A stretch of 64,000 nt of DNA, from NCBI GenBank assembly GCA_017642855.1, contig JAEPOO010000002.1, forward strand, positions 333,545-397,544, written 5' to 3'. Below are positions 19,854 through 29,270 of the stretch, piece by piece. The stretch's first letter is position 1. The number at the start of each line of letters is the position of its first letter. The position numbers and the translations under genes are program-made. The notes below the pieces were generated by a model, which made no database searches, had not been told where the DNA came from, and worked only from the letters and a program-made list of their open reading frames with translations. The DNA comes from Pseudomonadales bacterium (GTDB lineage Bacteria > Pseudomonadota > Gammaproteobacteria > Pseudomonadales > Azotimanducaceae).

Positions 19854-20537
19854 TTATGATCGAGATCCAAAAATAGCGGTGCCAATTCTAATCCAAGTTG
19901 AACCTTCAGTAATGGCGGTTTCGAAATCGCCTGTCATCCCCATGGATAGATGTTGGAAGTCAGGCAATCCAGCGGTGTCGACAATGTGATCTCTGGTTTC
20001 CCGGAGCATTTGAAAAGGACGTCTCTGCTGGCTCGGGTCTTCTGAGGCAGCGGGAATCGTCATCAGTCCAGCGGCGACCAGGTTGTCCAAGTTAGCCAGA
20101 TATTTTGCGAGTGGTAAGGCCTGCTCCGGCGCGACACCACTTTTCTGTGATTCTTGTGAAGTATTCACTTGTATCAGCACCTTGAGAGGACCTAAAGCCG
20201 GGTCACGCTGCTCGGATAGTCTTCTCGCAACCTTTTCGGAGGCGACACTGTGTACCCAGTCGAAGTGATTAGCAATGTCTCTGGTTTTGTTACTTTGGAT
20301 GGCGCCGATAAAGTGCCATGTCGCCTTTGGCAGTGCCTCAGTCTTTGGCAGTCCGTCCTGCAAATAGTTTTCGCCAAAGTCATCTTGTCCTGCGGCAATC
20401 GCGTCTTCGATGAGATCGAGCGGCTTGGTTTTGCTTACCGCAAGCAGCCTGACCTCGGAAGGGTCGCGGCCACACTGCGTACAGGCGGTTGCCACGCGGC
20501 TTTGGAGGTCGGCGAGACGGGCGGTTATGTCGGTCAT
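19854..20537 (-). CDS. yggS: YggS family PLP-binding protein
   Basis: YggS/PLPBP binds pyridoxal phosphate without catalysis and affects vitamin B6 and amino-acid balance. The 227 residues contain LLAVSKTKP with the PLP lysine near residue 36, FGENYLQDG, WHFIGAIQSNK, and the C-terminal LSMGMTGDFETAI and RIGTAIFG motifs. A perfect TATAAT on the minus strand (20549-20544) ends only seven bases before the ATG, so the message may be nearly leaderless. It heads the leftward run and is divergent from pilT. Confidence 0.96.
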   Translation of the reverse strand: MTDITARLADLQSRVATACTQCGRDPSEVRLLAVSKTKPLDLIEDAIAAGQDDFGENYLQDGLPKTEALPKATWHFIGAIQSNKTRDIANHFDWVHSVASEKVARRLSEQRDPALGPLKVLIQVNTSQESQKSGVAPEQALPLAKYLANLDNLVAAGLMTIPAASEDPSQQRRPFQMLRETRDHIVDTAGLPDFQHLSMGMTGDFETAITEGSTWIRIGTAIFGSRS

Positions 20538-20543
20538 GGAATC

Positions 20544-20583
20544 ATTATAGCTGGCTGCAGATTGCTGATACGGGCGGTATACT
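20544..20583. promoter_or_regulatory. Divergent promoter region, yggS and pilT
   Basis: On the minus strand TATAAT (20549-20544) faces yggS. On the plus strand TATACT (20578-20583) faces pilT, leaving a leader of about 60 bases. Neither has an obvious -35 at the standard distance. Hexamer identity is clear; promoter activity is inferred. Confidence 0.4.
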
Positions 20584-20651
20584 GCTGTACAGATTATGGT
20601 CGTCTACCGGACGCCGTCGCCGGGTACCGTAAATCACTATAGGACAGGGTT

Positions 20652-21689
20652 ATGGACATTACAGAATTATTGGCATTTAGCGAAAAGCAGGGCGCCTCGG
20701 ATCTTCACCTGTCGGCAGGTCTGCCGCCGATGATTCGAGTAGATGGTGACATCAGACGTATCAACCTGCCAGCGCTGGACCACAAAGAAGTGCACTCGCT
20801 GATCTACGAGATCATGAATGACAAGCAGCGAAAAGACTATGAAGAATTCTTTGAGTGCGATTTTTCGTTTGAGGTGCCAGGGGTCGCCCGATTCAGAGTG
20901 AATGCGTTTAACCATAACCGTGGCGCTGGTGGCGTATTCAGAACCATTCCCTCCAAGGTCTTGACCATGGAAGAACTGGGGATGGGAGAAATCTTTCGAA
21001 ATATCAGCGAGACACCACGAGGCATGGTCACCGTAACGGGTCCAACAGGTTCCGGTAAGAGTACAACACTCGCGGCGATGCTCGATTACATCAACAACGC
21101 TCGTTACCAGCACATTCTGACGGTAGAAGACCCCATCGAATTCGTTCATGAAAGTAAGAAGTGCCTGGTCAATCAGCGAGAAGTTCACCGTGACACACTG
21201 GGTTTTAATGAAGCCCTGCGTTCCGCACTTCGGGAAGACCCTGACATCATCCTCGTGGGTGAGATGCGTGACCTTGAAACCATCCGACTAGCACTTGAGG
21301 CGGCTGAAACCGGGCATATGGTGTTCGGCACCTTGCACACCTCTTCCGCAGCGAAAACCATCGACCGAATTATTGACGTGTTCCCGGCGGCGGAAAAATC
21401 CATGGTGCGATCCATGTTGTCTGAATCACTGGCGGCTGTTATTTCTCAGACTCTGCTCAAGAAGGTGGGTGGTGGCCGTGTTGCGGCCCACGAAATCATG
21501 TTGTGTACGCCAGCGATCCGAAACTTGATTCGTGAGGATAAGGTCGCGCAGATGTACTCAGCGATTCAGACCGGTGGTCAGTTGGGTATGCAGACCCTTG
21601 ATCAGTGCTTGAAGACCCTGCTTGAGAAGAATGTGATCACCAAGGAAGCAGCGCAAGAAAAGGCCAAGATGCCTGATGACTTCAAATAA
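20652..21689 (+). CDS. pilT: Type IV pilus retraction ATPase PilT
   Basis: PilT is the hexameric ATPase that depolymerises type IV pili for twitching. The 345 residues show the N-terminal ASDLHLSAGLPP, Walker A GPTGSGKSTT near residue 130-139, Asp box ILTVEDPIEFVH, Walker B PDIILVGEMRD, the GTLHTSSAAKTIDRI His box, and the C-terminal AIRNLIREDK motif (AIRNLIRE) essential for retraction in studied PilTs. A good GGACAG/AGGACAGG region precedes the ATG. It pairs with pilU 28 bases downstream. Confidence 0.98.
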   Translation: MDITELLAFSEKQGASDLHLSAGLPPMIRVDGDIRRINLPALDHKEVHSLIYEIMNDKQRKDYEEFFECDFSFEVPGVARFRVNAFNHNRGAGGVFRTIPSKVLTMEELGMGEIFRNISETPRGMVTVTGPTGSGKSTTLAAMLDYINNARYQHILTVEDPIEFVHESKKCLVNQREVHRDTLGFNEALRSALREDPDIILVGEMRDLETIRLALEAAETGHMVFGTLHTSSAAKTIDRIIDVFPAAEKSMVRSMLSESLAAVISQTLLKKVGGGRVAAHEIMLCTPAIRNLIREDKVAQMYSAIQTGGQLGMQTLDQCLKTLLEKNVITKEAAQEKAKMPDDFK

Positions 21690-21717
21690 AGGCGCAGCAA
21701 AATAGGACAGTAAGACC

Positions 21718-22839
21718 ATGATTGATTTCGACAAACTCCTGAAAGTTGTGGTGGAGCAAGGGGCTTCCGATCTCTTCATCACAGCAAGCCTGCCACCGTC
21801 GATCAAGGTCAGCGGGAAGATGGTGCCAATGTCAAAGACGGCTCTCACGCCGGAACAAGCAAGAGAAATGGTGCACGCCACCATGAATGAGGCGCAGATT
21901 CAGGAGTTCGAAGCGGAGCGCGAATGTAACTTCGCGATCCACTCTCAAACCGCAGGAAGATTCAGGGTCAGTGCTTTCTACCAGCGAAACTTTGCCGGTA
22001 TGGTGCTTCGTCGAATCGAGACGGAGATCCCGAGTGTTGATGATCTTCAGCTGCCAGACGTCATTAAGAAACTGGCGATGACCAAACGGGGTCTGATTAT
22101 TTTCGTTGGTGCGACGGGTACGGGTAAGTCCACGTCACTGGCCTCGATGATTGGTTATCGAAATGCGAATTCGAAAGGTCACATCATCACGATTGAGGAT
22201 CCGATTGAATTTGTTCACGAACACAAAGGTTGCATGGTCACCCAGCGAGAAGTTGGTGTTGATACGCCCAGTTTTGAGATCGCATTGAAAAACACGCTGC
22301 GTCAGGCGCCTGATGTCATTATGATCGGTGAGATTCGCACCGGTGAAACCATGGACTATGCGGTAGCCTTTGCGGAAACCGGTCACTTGTGTCTGGCAAC
22401 GCTGCATGCCAACAATGCGAACCAGGCGTTGGATAGAATCATTAACTTCTTCCCTGCGGATCGTCAGCACCAGGTTTGGATGGATCTATCTTTGAACCTG
22501 CGAGGCATGGTGGCCCAGCAGTTGGTGCCAACCATCGATGGAAAAGGGCGTCGAGCAGCCATTGAAGTTTTGATCAATACGCCGCTGGTATCTGATCTGA
22601 TTAAGAAAGGTGATGTACACGCGCTGAAAGAAATCATGACCAAGTCCACGGAACAAGGCATGCAAACTTTCGACCAGGCGCTTTACCAGCTTTACCGCGA
22701 TGGCCAGATTTCTTACGAGTCTGCGTTGGCTTCTGCGGACTCCGCGAACGATCTGAGATTGCTTATCAAGTTATCTGGTGCGGATACACCTCAGTTTGCA
22801 CCGGCGCAAGGATTGTCGCTGGAAGACTCGACAGAATAA
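21718..22839 (+). CDS. pilU: PilU, PilT-like accessory retraction ATPase
   Basis: PilU is a PilT paralogue that assists retraction. It has 373 residues with ASDLFITASLPPSIKV near the N-terminus, Walker A GATGTGKST, ITIEDPIEFVHEHKG, PDVIMIGEIRTGETMD and ATLHANNANQALDRIINFFP, all typical of PilU rather than PilT. A C-terminal tail beyond the core (about residues 345-373) is also usual for PilU. It is cotranscribed with pilT and its stop lies two bases from the converging ruvX stop. Confidence 0.97.
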   Translation: MIDFDKLLKVVVEQGASDLFITASLPPSIKVSGKMVPMSKTALTPEQAREMVHATMNEAQIQEFEAERECNFAIHSQTAGRFRVSAFYQRNFAGMVLRRIETEIPSVDDLQLPDVIKKLAMTKRGLIIFVGATGTGKSTSLASMIGYRNANSKGHIITIEDPIEFVHEHKGCMVTQREVGVDTPSFEIALKNTLRQAPDVIMIGEIRTGETMDYAVAFAETGHLCLATLHANNANQALDRIINFFPADRQHQVWMDLSLNLRGMVAQQLVPTIDGKGRRAAIEVLINTPLVSDLIKKGDVHALKEIMTKSTEQGMQTFDQALYQLYRDGQISYESALASADSANDLRLLIKLSGADTPQFAPAQGLSLEDSTE

Positions 22840-22840
22840 C

Positions 22841-23227
22841 TCAGGAAGCCAGCCAGGATTCCAAAATCAGCTTGGCAGCAATCGCATCCACCTGGCCCGG
22901 GTCGCCATCATAGGATTTCGCCTCGAAGGTACTGAGCCTTTCATCCATCAAGTGCGCCGGTATGTTGTACCGGCCATGAAGTCTGCGGGAAAACTTTTCT
23001 GCAGCCAGTGACATGTCACTCTCTGTGCCATCCATGTTGATGGGCAAGCCAACCACAAATTCTTTCGGTTGCCACTCTTCGATAAGGCGATCCATGGCTT
23101 CCCAGTCTGGGATTCCGTCTCGTGCAGGCACAATTGAAAGCGGTGTTGCCGTACCGGTGATCTTCTGTCCAACAGCGACACCAATTTTTGTGGTGCCAAA
23201 GTCGAATGCCATGGTGATTTTCGACAT
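22841..23227 (-). CDS. ruvX: YqgF/RuvX family RNase H-like protein
   Basis: The 128-residue protein begins MAFDFGTTKIGVAVG, the RNase H-fold first strand with its Asp, and continues with VVGLPINMDGTES and LMDERLSTFEAKS, the family's metal-site stretches. Family members are described as putative Holliday junction resolvases and as pre-16S rRNA 5'-end nucleases; the latter has better support in E. coli. Its start overlaps the yqgE stop by one base. The yqgE-yqgF pairing is conserved. Confidence 0.94.
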   Translation of the reverse strand: MSKITMAFDFGTTKIGVAVGQKITGTATPLSIVPARDGIPDWEAMDRLIEEWQPKEFVVGLPINMDGTESDMSLAAEKFSRRLHGRYNIPAHLMDERLSTFEAKSYDGDPGQVDAIAAKLILESWLAS

Positions 23228-23775
23228 CAGCCGTGCCCGGGTGTAGGTGATATCAAATTGAGATCGATTCCGATAGTTTTCGCGGCGAACTCTGGTCTGT
23301 GTTCGAAGGGTACGTCGAACACAATTTCATTCACGTACGGCACTACCAACCAGACGTCAGCACGAATCTCTTCTTCGAGCTGACCACCCGACCAACCTGC
23401 GTAACCGAGACCGGCAAGCAGATGCTCGGGCAGCGTATCACCCTCAGCATCAAATACATCCAGCGTCGTGGTCAGGCTCACGTGATCGTTAATGGGGTGT
23501 GAGTTCTCGAATGTCTGATCGCTGGTATGCAGGAAAAATAAACGGTTTTGTTCTACGGGTCCTGACTCGAGTACGGTGATGCCCTGGGGACAGTTGAGTG
23601 CCGTGTCGGCCAGCAGGTCAGATAATTCTTCGTCAAGTGGCTTGTTAATCACTAACCCAAAAGCGCCCTCGTCGTTGTGCTCTATGAGCAATGTGACCGT
23701 GTGTGAAAAATAGTCGCCCTGCATACTGGGCAGCGACACGAGTAACTGACCAGAGAGGGAAGAAAAATCAGACAT
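23227..23775 (-). CDS. yqgE: YqgE/AlgH family protein
   Basis: The 182-residue protein has the UPF0301 layout: LSGQLLVSLPSMQGDYFSHTV at the N-terminus, GAFGLVINKPL, and AGYAGWSGGQLEEEIRADVW near residue 125. In Pseudomonas this gene is known as algH, named for an effect on alginate, but no activity is established. It is flanked by a tonB-like gene and ruvX in an operon whose starts and stops touch by single bases. Confidence 0.95.
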   Translation of the reverse strand: MSDFSSLSGQLLVSLPSMQGDYFSHTVTLLIEHNDEGAFGLVINKPLDEELSDLLADTALNCPQGITVLESGPVEQNRLFFLHTSDQTFENSHPINDHVSLTTTLDVFDAEGDTLPEHLLAGLGYAGWSGGQLEEEIRADVWLVVPYVNEIVFDVPFEHRPEFAAKTIGIDLNLISPTPGHG

Positions 23776-24671
23776 CAGTAGCTCCGCAGCGAAGAGTTCT
23801 TTCGGAACTGCCAGGTCCGAATAATTTCCAGTACGTCGGTTGATTGTCTTAATTCATCCGGGAATGGCGCAAAGGGTGCAGCGAGCCGCACGATTCGAAT
23901 GGCCGCGTCATCCAGTACCTGATGACCTGAGGACTCGAGGAGCTCAACGTCTTTTAGTGAACCGTCGGGAAGAATGGCAACCATGAGCCTCAGCGATCCG
24001 TACAGTTTGTTACGGCGTGCTTCCTCGGGATAGTTAAGGTTACCGATGCTTTCAATTTTTCTGCGCCATGAGTTCAGATAAAAAGCATCTGAACTTGAAG
24101 CGGTAGAGAGACTGGTGAGACGTTTGATTCTAGGGCGCTTGGCGTAGATCTGGCGTTGCCGGTCCAGACGAGCTTCCAGGCTGGCGATCTCCAGTGCGCG
24201 AGTCCTCAGTGTTTTCTCGTTTTCGAATTCTGTCTCTAACGGTTTTGCGTCAGCGATCTCGCTGTCCAGAGCCACCTTCTTATCGGAGCTCGCGGTTGTG
24301 GTGACAACGGTTTGTTTTTGCTCGATGGTTTTTCGCGTCTGCTCCTGTGGCATTTCCTGGCTGGTCTCTCGAATCTCAGTGTCCTGGAACTGTGCCTCCG
24401 TGGGCGATGTCATCAATGCTTTCTCTTCCAGGGTTCCGCTGCCTGTCTGATTAAACTGAGCGAGAAAGTCCGCTTTATCCGGTCGATTCTTGGAACGCTG
24501 TTGTGCCAGCGTCACTTCCATGGTGTGGGTCGAGGGTTTGCTGGTGACATAAGTGAAGGTCACACCGAGAATCAATGCCGCGTGAATTGCTATGGCGAGG
24601 AAGAGCGTGAAGCTGAGACGGTCACCTGGACTGACTTCGGGGGGCAGGTTGGCGGGAGTAACGGCTGCCAT
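23775..24671 (-). CDS. TonB-like energy transducer protein
   Basis: The 298-residue protein has one N-terminal helix at about residues 20-42 (FTLFLAIAIHAALILGVTF), a long polar linker rich in E, K, Q and T with heptad-like parts (about 60-195), and a C-terminal TonB domain: YPEEARRNKLYGSLRLMVAI, then GSLKDVELLESSG and ending RTWQF. It has no proline-rich spacer of classical TonB. In Pseudomonas the tonB3 gene holds the same place beside gshB and pilG and is reported to be needed for twitching. That link is carried over here by synteny only. Confidence 0.88.
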   Translation of the reverse strand: MAAVTPANLPPEVSPGDRLSFTLFLAIAIHAALILGVTFTYVTSKPSTHTMEVTLAQQRSKNRPDKADFLAQFNQTGSGTLEEKALMTSPTEAQFQDTEIRETSQEMPQEQTRKTIEQKQTVVTTTASSDKKVALDSEIADAKPLETEFENEKTLRTRALEIASLEARLDRQRQIYAKRPRIKRLTSLSTASSSDAFYLNSWRRKIESIGNLNYPEEARRNKLYGSLRLMVAILPDGSLKDVELLESSGHQVLDDAAIRIVRLAAPFAPFPDELRQSTDVLEIIRTWQFRKNSSLRSY

Positions 24672-25657
24672 TACGCGGGGTTAATGATCTCGCTTTCGAT
24701 AAATCGCATGTAGTCTCCGGCGATATCTAGTCCAAAGGCGGCGTCCAGTTCTCTGACGCAGGTCGGACAGGTGACGTTGATCTCTGTCAGGTAGTCCCCG
24801 ATCACATCGATGCCGACAAAGTATAGGCCCTTTTCTTTCAAAACCGGCCCTACTTCCTTGCAGATAAACAGATCGCGTTCCGTCAGCGCTCTGCCAACTG
24901 CAGTGCCGCCTGCAGCAAGGTTTCCCCGCGTCTCTCCTTTGGAGGGCACTCTGGCCAGGCCGTAGGGTACGGGTTCACCGTTGATCAACAGGATTCTCGT
25001 ATCGCCGTCCAGGATTTCCGGGATGTAACGCTGCGCCATGGTCTGAACCTGACCGTACTGGGTCAGGGTCTCGATGATCACAGACAGGTTTTGCTCGCCT
25101 TCTTTTGCCCGAAAGATGGACGTGCCGCCCATGCCATCCAGCGGCTTGTAGATCACATCACCATGTATCTCATGAAAGGCACGCAGATTCTGAGGATCAC
25201 GACTGACGAGATGAGGGGGTGTACATTGCGGAAAACGCAACGCAAATAGCTTTTCGTTGCAATCTCTTATGCTCCCCGGTCGGTTTAGCACGGGGGTCCC
25301 GGAATCTTCAATGATTTCAAGGAGGTAGGTTGAGTAAATGTACTCCATGTCAAAGGGGGGGTCTTTTCGCATCAGAATGGCATCAAATTCTGAGGCGGGA
25401 CCTGAGGTGGTCTTGATCTCCTGGAACCAGTGGTCGAGGTTATCAAACAGCTCAACTTCCCGGCGCCGGATCAAGACCTCGCCGTTCTCGATGTACAGAT
25501 CAGCCTGACTGAACACAGAGACTGTCCAACCCTGTTTCTGGGCGGCGAGCATCATCGCTAAGGTACTGTCTTTCTTAGGATTTATGGATTCTATGGGATC
25601 CATAAGAACCCCGATTGAAAAGCTCAACTCGACTACCCTCTTGGCTCGGCGTGACAT
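24671..25657 (-). CDS. gshB: Glutathione synthetase
   Basis: GshB joins gamma-glutamylcysteine and glycine using ATP. The protein shows GVLMDPIESINPKKDSTLAM, ILMRKDPPFDMEYIYSTY, RDCNEKLFALRF, the ATP-grasp stretch KPLDGMGGTSIFR and GETRGNLAAGG. The 328 residues include about 12 before the conserved block; an internal ATG at residue 19 would cut into it, so the upstream start is kept. Its stop overlaps the start of the tonB-like gene. It is divergent from pilG, with 267 bases between them. Confidence 0.97.
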   Translation of the reverse strand: MSRRAKRVVELSFSIGVLMDPIESINPKKDSTLAMMLAAQKQGWTVSVFSQADLYIENGEVLIRRREVELFDNLDHWFQEIKTTSGPASEFDAILMRKDPPFDMEYIYSTYLLEIIEDSGTPVLNRPGSIRDCNEKLFALRFPQCTPPHLVSRDPQNLRAFHEIHGDVIYKPLDGMGGTSIFRAKEGEQNLSVIIETLTQYGQVQTMAQRYIPEILDGDTRILLINGEPVPYGLARVPSKGETRGNLAAGGTAVGRALTERDLFICKEVGPVLKEKGLYFVGIDVIGDYLTEINVTCPTCVRELDAAFGLDIAGDYMRFIESEIINPA

Positions 25658-25924
25658 TTATGTGAGCATCAGTGCCCCTCAAAAAATTGCGGAAAATGAC
25701 CATGGTTAGGACGCTTCCCGAACGCGCTTATTGTAAACCAACTGACGCAATTTTGTGAGAAAATTCCCTTAAGTGTCGGGTACTTATGGATTGAGCTTAA
25801 CAACTGTGTTACAAAATGCGTTGCAACTTACCGGAAGCAATGCGTTTTTCGCACATTTGGCGTTGGCGATTCCACAACCGGCGATGACCTTCTCTTGGTG
25901 TAAAAGAGATACAGGGTAGGAAAT
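25658..25924. promoter_or_regulatory. Intergenic control region, gshB and pilG
   Basis: No gene is seen here. The region holds a minus-strand TACAAT -10 candidate facing gshB and, toward pilG, two direct copies of ATGCGTT (25816-25822 and 25840-25846), 24 bp apart. A ribosome site gtaggaaat precedes the pilG ATG. The repeats could be regulator sites for the chemosensory operon; this is unproven. Confidence 0.35.
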
Positions 25925-26311
25925 ATGGACGACAATTTTGATGGCGTGAAAGTCATGGTCATTGATGATTCAAAGACCATTCGCCGAACCGCAGAAACCT
26001 TGCTGTCCAAGGCCGGCTGTGAAGTGATTACGGCGACCGATGGCTTTGATGCCCTGGCGAAGATCGCAGACTCTCAACCCGCTATTATTTTTGTCGATAT
26101 CATGATGCCACGTCTCGATGGTTATCAGACATGTGCGCTCATCAAGAACAATGCAGATTTTCAAAGCACCCCGGTCATTATGTTGTCGAGTAAGGATGGT
26201 CTATTCGATCGGGCCAAAGGCAGGATCGTTGGATCCGATCAGTATCTCACCAAGCCGTTCAGCAAGGATGAACTGCTTAGTGCGATTCGAGATCACGTCA
26301 AAGCAGGCTAG
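25925..26311 (+). CDS. pilG: PilG-like single-domain response regulator
   Basis: PilG is a CheY-like receiver of the pilus chemosensory (Chp) pathway, acting on pilus extension and cAMP signalling. The 128-residue protein has VMVIDDSKTIRRTAETLL with the acidic pair near residues 14-15, the phospho-acceptor in IIFVDIMMPRLDG (Asp58), PVIMLSSKDG (T/S position) and the lysine of LTKPF. It has no output domain. It begins the operon pilG-pilH-pilI-pilJ-chpA-chpC. Confidence 0.95.
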   Translation: MDDNFDGVKVMVIDDSKTIRRTAETLLSKAGCEVITATDGFDALAKIADSQPAIIFVDIMMPRLDGYQTCALIKNNADFQSTPVIMLSSKDGLFDRAKGRIVGSDQYLTKPFSKDELLSAIRDHVKAG

Positions 26312-26332
26312 TCGACGGCACGGAGCGCAAAG

Positions 26333-26692
26333 ATGTCCAAGATTTTAGTTGTCGACGATTCACCGACCGAAATTTTCCAGTTCAAGGAGATGCTGGAGAA
26401 GATGGGTCATGAGGTGATCACGGCAGAGAACGGTCGTGCCGGCGTTGAGATGGCCGTAAAAGAGCAACCGGATGTTGTTCTGATGGACATCGTCATGCCT
26501 GACATGAATGGATTTCAGGCGACACGACAGATTGCCAGAGGGGAAAGTACAAAACATATTCCCGTGATTATTGTGAGCAGTAAAAACCAGGAAACAGACA
26601 AGGTCTGGGGGCAACGGCAGGGTGCGAAGGGTTATATCACCAAGCCCGTCAATCCGCAGGAACTCGTGTCCGTAATGCAGGCGTGCATGTGA
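26333..26692 (+). CDS. pilH: PilH-like single-domain response regulator
   Basis: A second CheY-like receiver, 119 residues, with ILVVDDSPTEIFQFKEML, phospho-acceptor Asp52 in VLMDIVMPDMNG, PVIIVSSKNQETDKVWG and YITKPVNPQEL. The NQETDKVWGxRQGA stretch is characteristic of PilH, thought to drive retraction or act as a phosphate sink for the Chp kinase. Its TGA shares one base with the pilI ATG, so the two are translationally coupled. Confidence 0.95.
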   Translation: MSKILVVDDSPTEIFQFKEMLEKMGHEVITAENGRAGVEMAVKEQPDVVLMDIVMPDMNGFQATRQIARGESTKHIPVIIVSSKNQETDKVWGQRQGAKGYITKPVNPQELVSVMQACM

Positions 26693-27237
26693 TGAGTGAA
26701 GCAACGGCTTTTTCAATGCTGGCGGGCATGGCTGAGAAATCCAAAGCGGCAGCAGTGGCGCTACCTGAGGTGGAGTCAGCGCAAACCCACTCTACCGGGC
26801 TTGGATTTAATCTTCTGGGACAGCGATTTGTCAGCAGCATGGAAGACGTCAGTGAATTGATGAGAGTGCCGCAGGTAACACGAATCCCTGGCGTAAAGAA
26901 TTTTGTTATCGGTGTCAGTAATGTTCGAGGCCGTCTGATGACGGTTATTGATCTGGCCTTGTTCTTCGGGCAGGCATCGTCTCTGCCGCGAGCTCAACGG
27001 CGAGTCCTCGCGATTGAAGATGAAGAGAACCTTCTGGGTTTCATGATTGATGATTCATTTGGCATGCAGCATTTTCCAAGTGACGCCTTTAGCGAAAAGG
27101 CACAGGAAGTCCCTGACATGTTTACGAGCTTTGTGCAGGGGTCTTATCACACTGCAGGCCTAGTCTGGCCTGTTTTGAGTCTGGCATCTCTGTCCGGTGA
27201 TCCTCGTCTGGAAAACCTGGCGATGGCTGCCCAGTAG
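26692..27237 (+). CDS. pilI: PilI-like CheW adaptor
   Basis: PilI couples the receptor PilJ to the kinase ChpA. The 181-residue protein has the CheW fold with LGFNLLGQRFVSSMEDVSEL, then RIPGVKNFVIGVSNVRGRLMTVIDL, the NxRG-type interaction loop. The start chosen is the ATG at 26692 overlapping the pilH stop; an in-frame GTG three codons earlier is possible but lies inside pilH. It is followed by pilJ 13 bases later. Confidence 0.94.
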   Translation: MSEATAFSMLAGMAEKSKAAAVALPEVESAQTHSTGLGFNLLGQRFVSSMEDVSELMRVPQVTRIPGVKNFVIGVSNVRGRLMTVIDLALFFGQASSLPRAQRRVLAIEDEENLLGFMIDDSFGMQHFPSDAFSEKAQEVPDMFTSFVQGSYHTAGLVWPVLSLASLSGDPRLENLAMAAQ

Positions 27238-27250
27238 ATTGGAGTAGAAG

Positions 27251-29242
27251 ATGGCTGAAGAAAATTCCACAAACATGCTTCGCAGTCCGATACTGCTTGG
27301 CATGATTGGCCTTCTGGTGGTGCTCGTCATCGCCTTTTTCGGCAACCTGTATCTGCTCGGCGGGGCCTCCGGCGCTAATCCGTATGTCCAGCCTGCTGCC
27401 CAGTTGAAGGGGCTCGTCCAGAGCGTTGCGAAAAATGGCACCCTGGCGATCGCAGGTGACCCTGATGCAGTAAACGCACTGGTTGCCGATAAGAATGCTT
27501 TTGATCAACAGCTAGGTGCGCTGCGCAATGCACCGGGTTCAGTGCAGGGTTCTGTATCCCAGGTTTCGAACCTTTGGGGGAATGTGACCCCCCGTATTGA
27601 TGCGATTGTTGCTAAACGCAATGCCCTTGCTGGGCTTGGGGAAAGCAGCGCAGACATCAACATTAATCTTCAGTTGATCCAACAGGAAAGTAACAAAATG
27701 GTTCGCGCAATGGCTCGAACCAAGGTCGCGCCAAACGAAATCGTTACGGCGCAACGACAGGCGCTTTTGATTGCGCGGGTAGGTCACACCGTTGACAAGC
27801 TCGTGGACCGGGGGCACGACCAATCGCTGGAAGATCAGTTTACCAGAGACAGCCAGACATTCCGTGCTGTCCTGCGTGGCTTCAAGAGCGGCGACAACAA
27901 TCTGGTGTTGACGGCAGTGACCGACGCAGATGTGCTGGCCAATCTGAATCGAATGGAAGAGCTGTTCCGCTCGGTGTCAGTGAGCACCCAGAGTCTTATT
28001 ACCCAGGCGAAGGAAGTTTCAGAACTTCGGACGATGGTTGATGCAATTGATGCGGGTGTCTCTGAGCTTTCCCCGGCGATTGATGGACTCGTGAGCTCAG
28101 TGACAAGTATGGAAGGCGGACATGTTTTCGCCTCAATGGAAATTGCCTACGGTCTTGCTGGTGGCATGTTGCTTGTTTTCATCGTCATTACCTTTCTTGT
28201 GTATCGCGCCTCCAATTCCAGTGTCAGTGAAACAACCCTTCAGAACGAAGAGAACCAATCAGCCATTCTTCAGTTGCTTGATGAGCTGGCGGATCTTGCG
28301 GATGGTGACCTCCGTGTTCAGGCGACGGTGACAGAGAGTTTCACCGGCGCAATTGCGGACTCGATCAACTTCTCTATTGACCAGATGCGCGGTCTGGTAT
28401 CGAAGATCAACGAAACGTCCGGTGAGGTTTCTACCGCTGCTGATCAGACACAGAAATCCGTCAGCATGCTTTCTGAAGCCTCTCAGCGACAGGCTGACGA
28501 GATTGCTCAGGTATCGGAAGCGGTCAACGAAATGGCCGTATCCATTGACATGGTGTCCTATAACGCAGCGGAGTCTTCATCGGTGGCGGAACGGTCGGTA
28601 GACATTGCGAGCAAAGGTGCTGTGGTCGTTCAGAATACCATCGATGGTATGGACAACATTCGTGGGCAGATCCAGGAGACGGCAAAAAGAATCAAACGTC
28701 TGGGTGAAAGCTCGCAGGAAATTGGAGACATTGTCGCGCTGATTAACGACATTGCTGACCAGACGAACATCTTGTCATTGAACGCGGCGATTCAGGCGTC
28801 GATGGCAGGTGATGCCGGTAAAGGTTTCGCGGTAGTAGCGGATGAGGTTCAGCGCCTTGCGGAAAGGTCCGGTGCTGCGGCGAAACAGATTTCCGCACTG
28901 GTCAAAACCATTCAAAGTGATACGAACGAAGCGGTGAGTTCAATGGAACAAACAACCGCAGAGGTGGTTCAGGGTACTCGTCTCGCACAGGATGCGGGTG
29001 TTGCTCTGGGAGAAATTGAAGGTGTATCGAAATCACTGGCTGAGATCATTGAGAACATTTCGGATGCTGCACGGCAACAGGCGGCGTCAGCAGGCAAGAT
29101 TTCTAACACCATGAAGAGCATCCAGGAAATTACCACAGCGACCACGGACGGTACGCAGGAAACGGCAACAGCGGTTGGTAACCTGGCGAAAATGACGAAC
29201 GAACTCCGATCTTCGGTCAGTGGTTTCAAGCTGCCGGAGTAA
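27251..29242 (+). CDS. pilJ: PilJ-like methyl-accepting chemoreceptor
   Basis: This 663-residue receptor has a first helix at about 14-36, a periplasmic region of about 260 residues with PilJ-type repeats, a second helix at about 298-318 ([18 protein letters not shown]), a HAMP-like segment and a long cytoplasmic coiled coil. The signalling tip reads [33 protein letters not shown], abbreviated here as [20 protein letters not shown]. It has Gln and Ser where ordinary receptors have Glu and Arg, as in known PilJ. Inferred role: sensing pilus contact or subunits and signalling to ChpA. Confidence 0.95.
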   Translation: MAEENSTNMLRSPILLGMIGLLVVLVIAFFGNLYLLGGASGANPYVQPAAQLKGLVQSVAKNGTLAIAGDPDAVNALVADKNAFDQQLGALRNAPGSVQGSVSQVSNLWGNVTPRIDAIVAKRNALAGLGESSADININLQLIQQESNKMVRAMARTKVAPNEIVTAQRQALLIARVGHTVDKLVDRGHDQSLEDQFTRDSQTFRAVLRGFKSGDNNLVLTAVTDADVLANLNRMEELFRSVSVSTQSLITQAKEVSELRTMVDAIDAGVSELSPAIDGLVSSVTSMEGGHVFASMEIAYGLAGGMLLVFIVITFLVYRASNSSVSETTLQNEENQSAILQLLDELADLADGDLRVQATVTESFTGAIADSINFSIDQMRGLVSKINETSGEVSTAADQTQKSVSMLSEASQRQADEIAQVSEAVNEMAVSIDMVSYNAAESSSVAERSVDIASKGAVVVQNTIDGMDNIRGQIQETAKRIKRLGESSQEIGDIVALINDIADQTNILSLNAAIQASMAGDAGKGFAVVADEVQRLAERSGAAAKQISALVKTIQSDTNEAVSSMEQTTAEVVQGTRLAQDAGVALGEIEGVSKSLAEIIENISDAARQQAASAGKISNTMKSIQEITTATTDGTQETATAVGNLAKMTNELRSSVSGFKLPE

Positions 29243-29270
29243 TCGGATTAGGACGAATTAGGTAAGCGGC

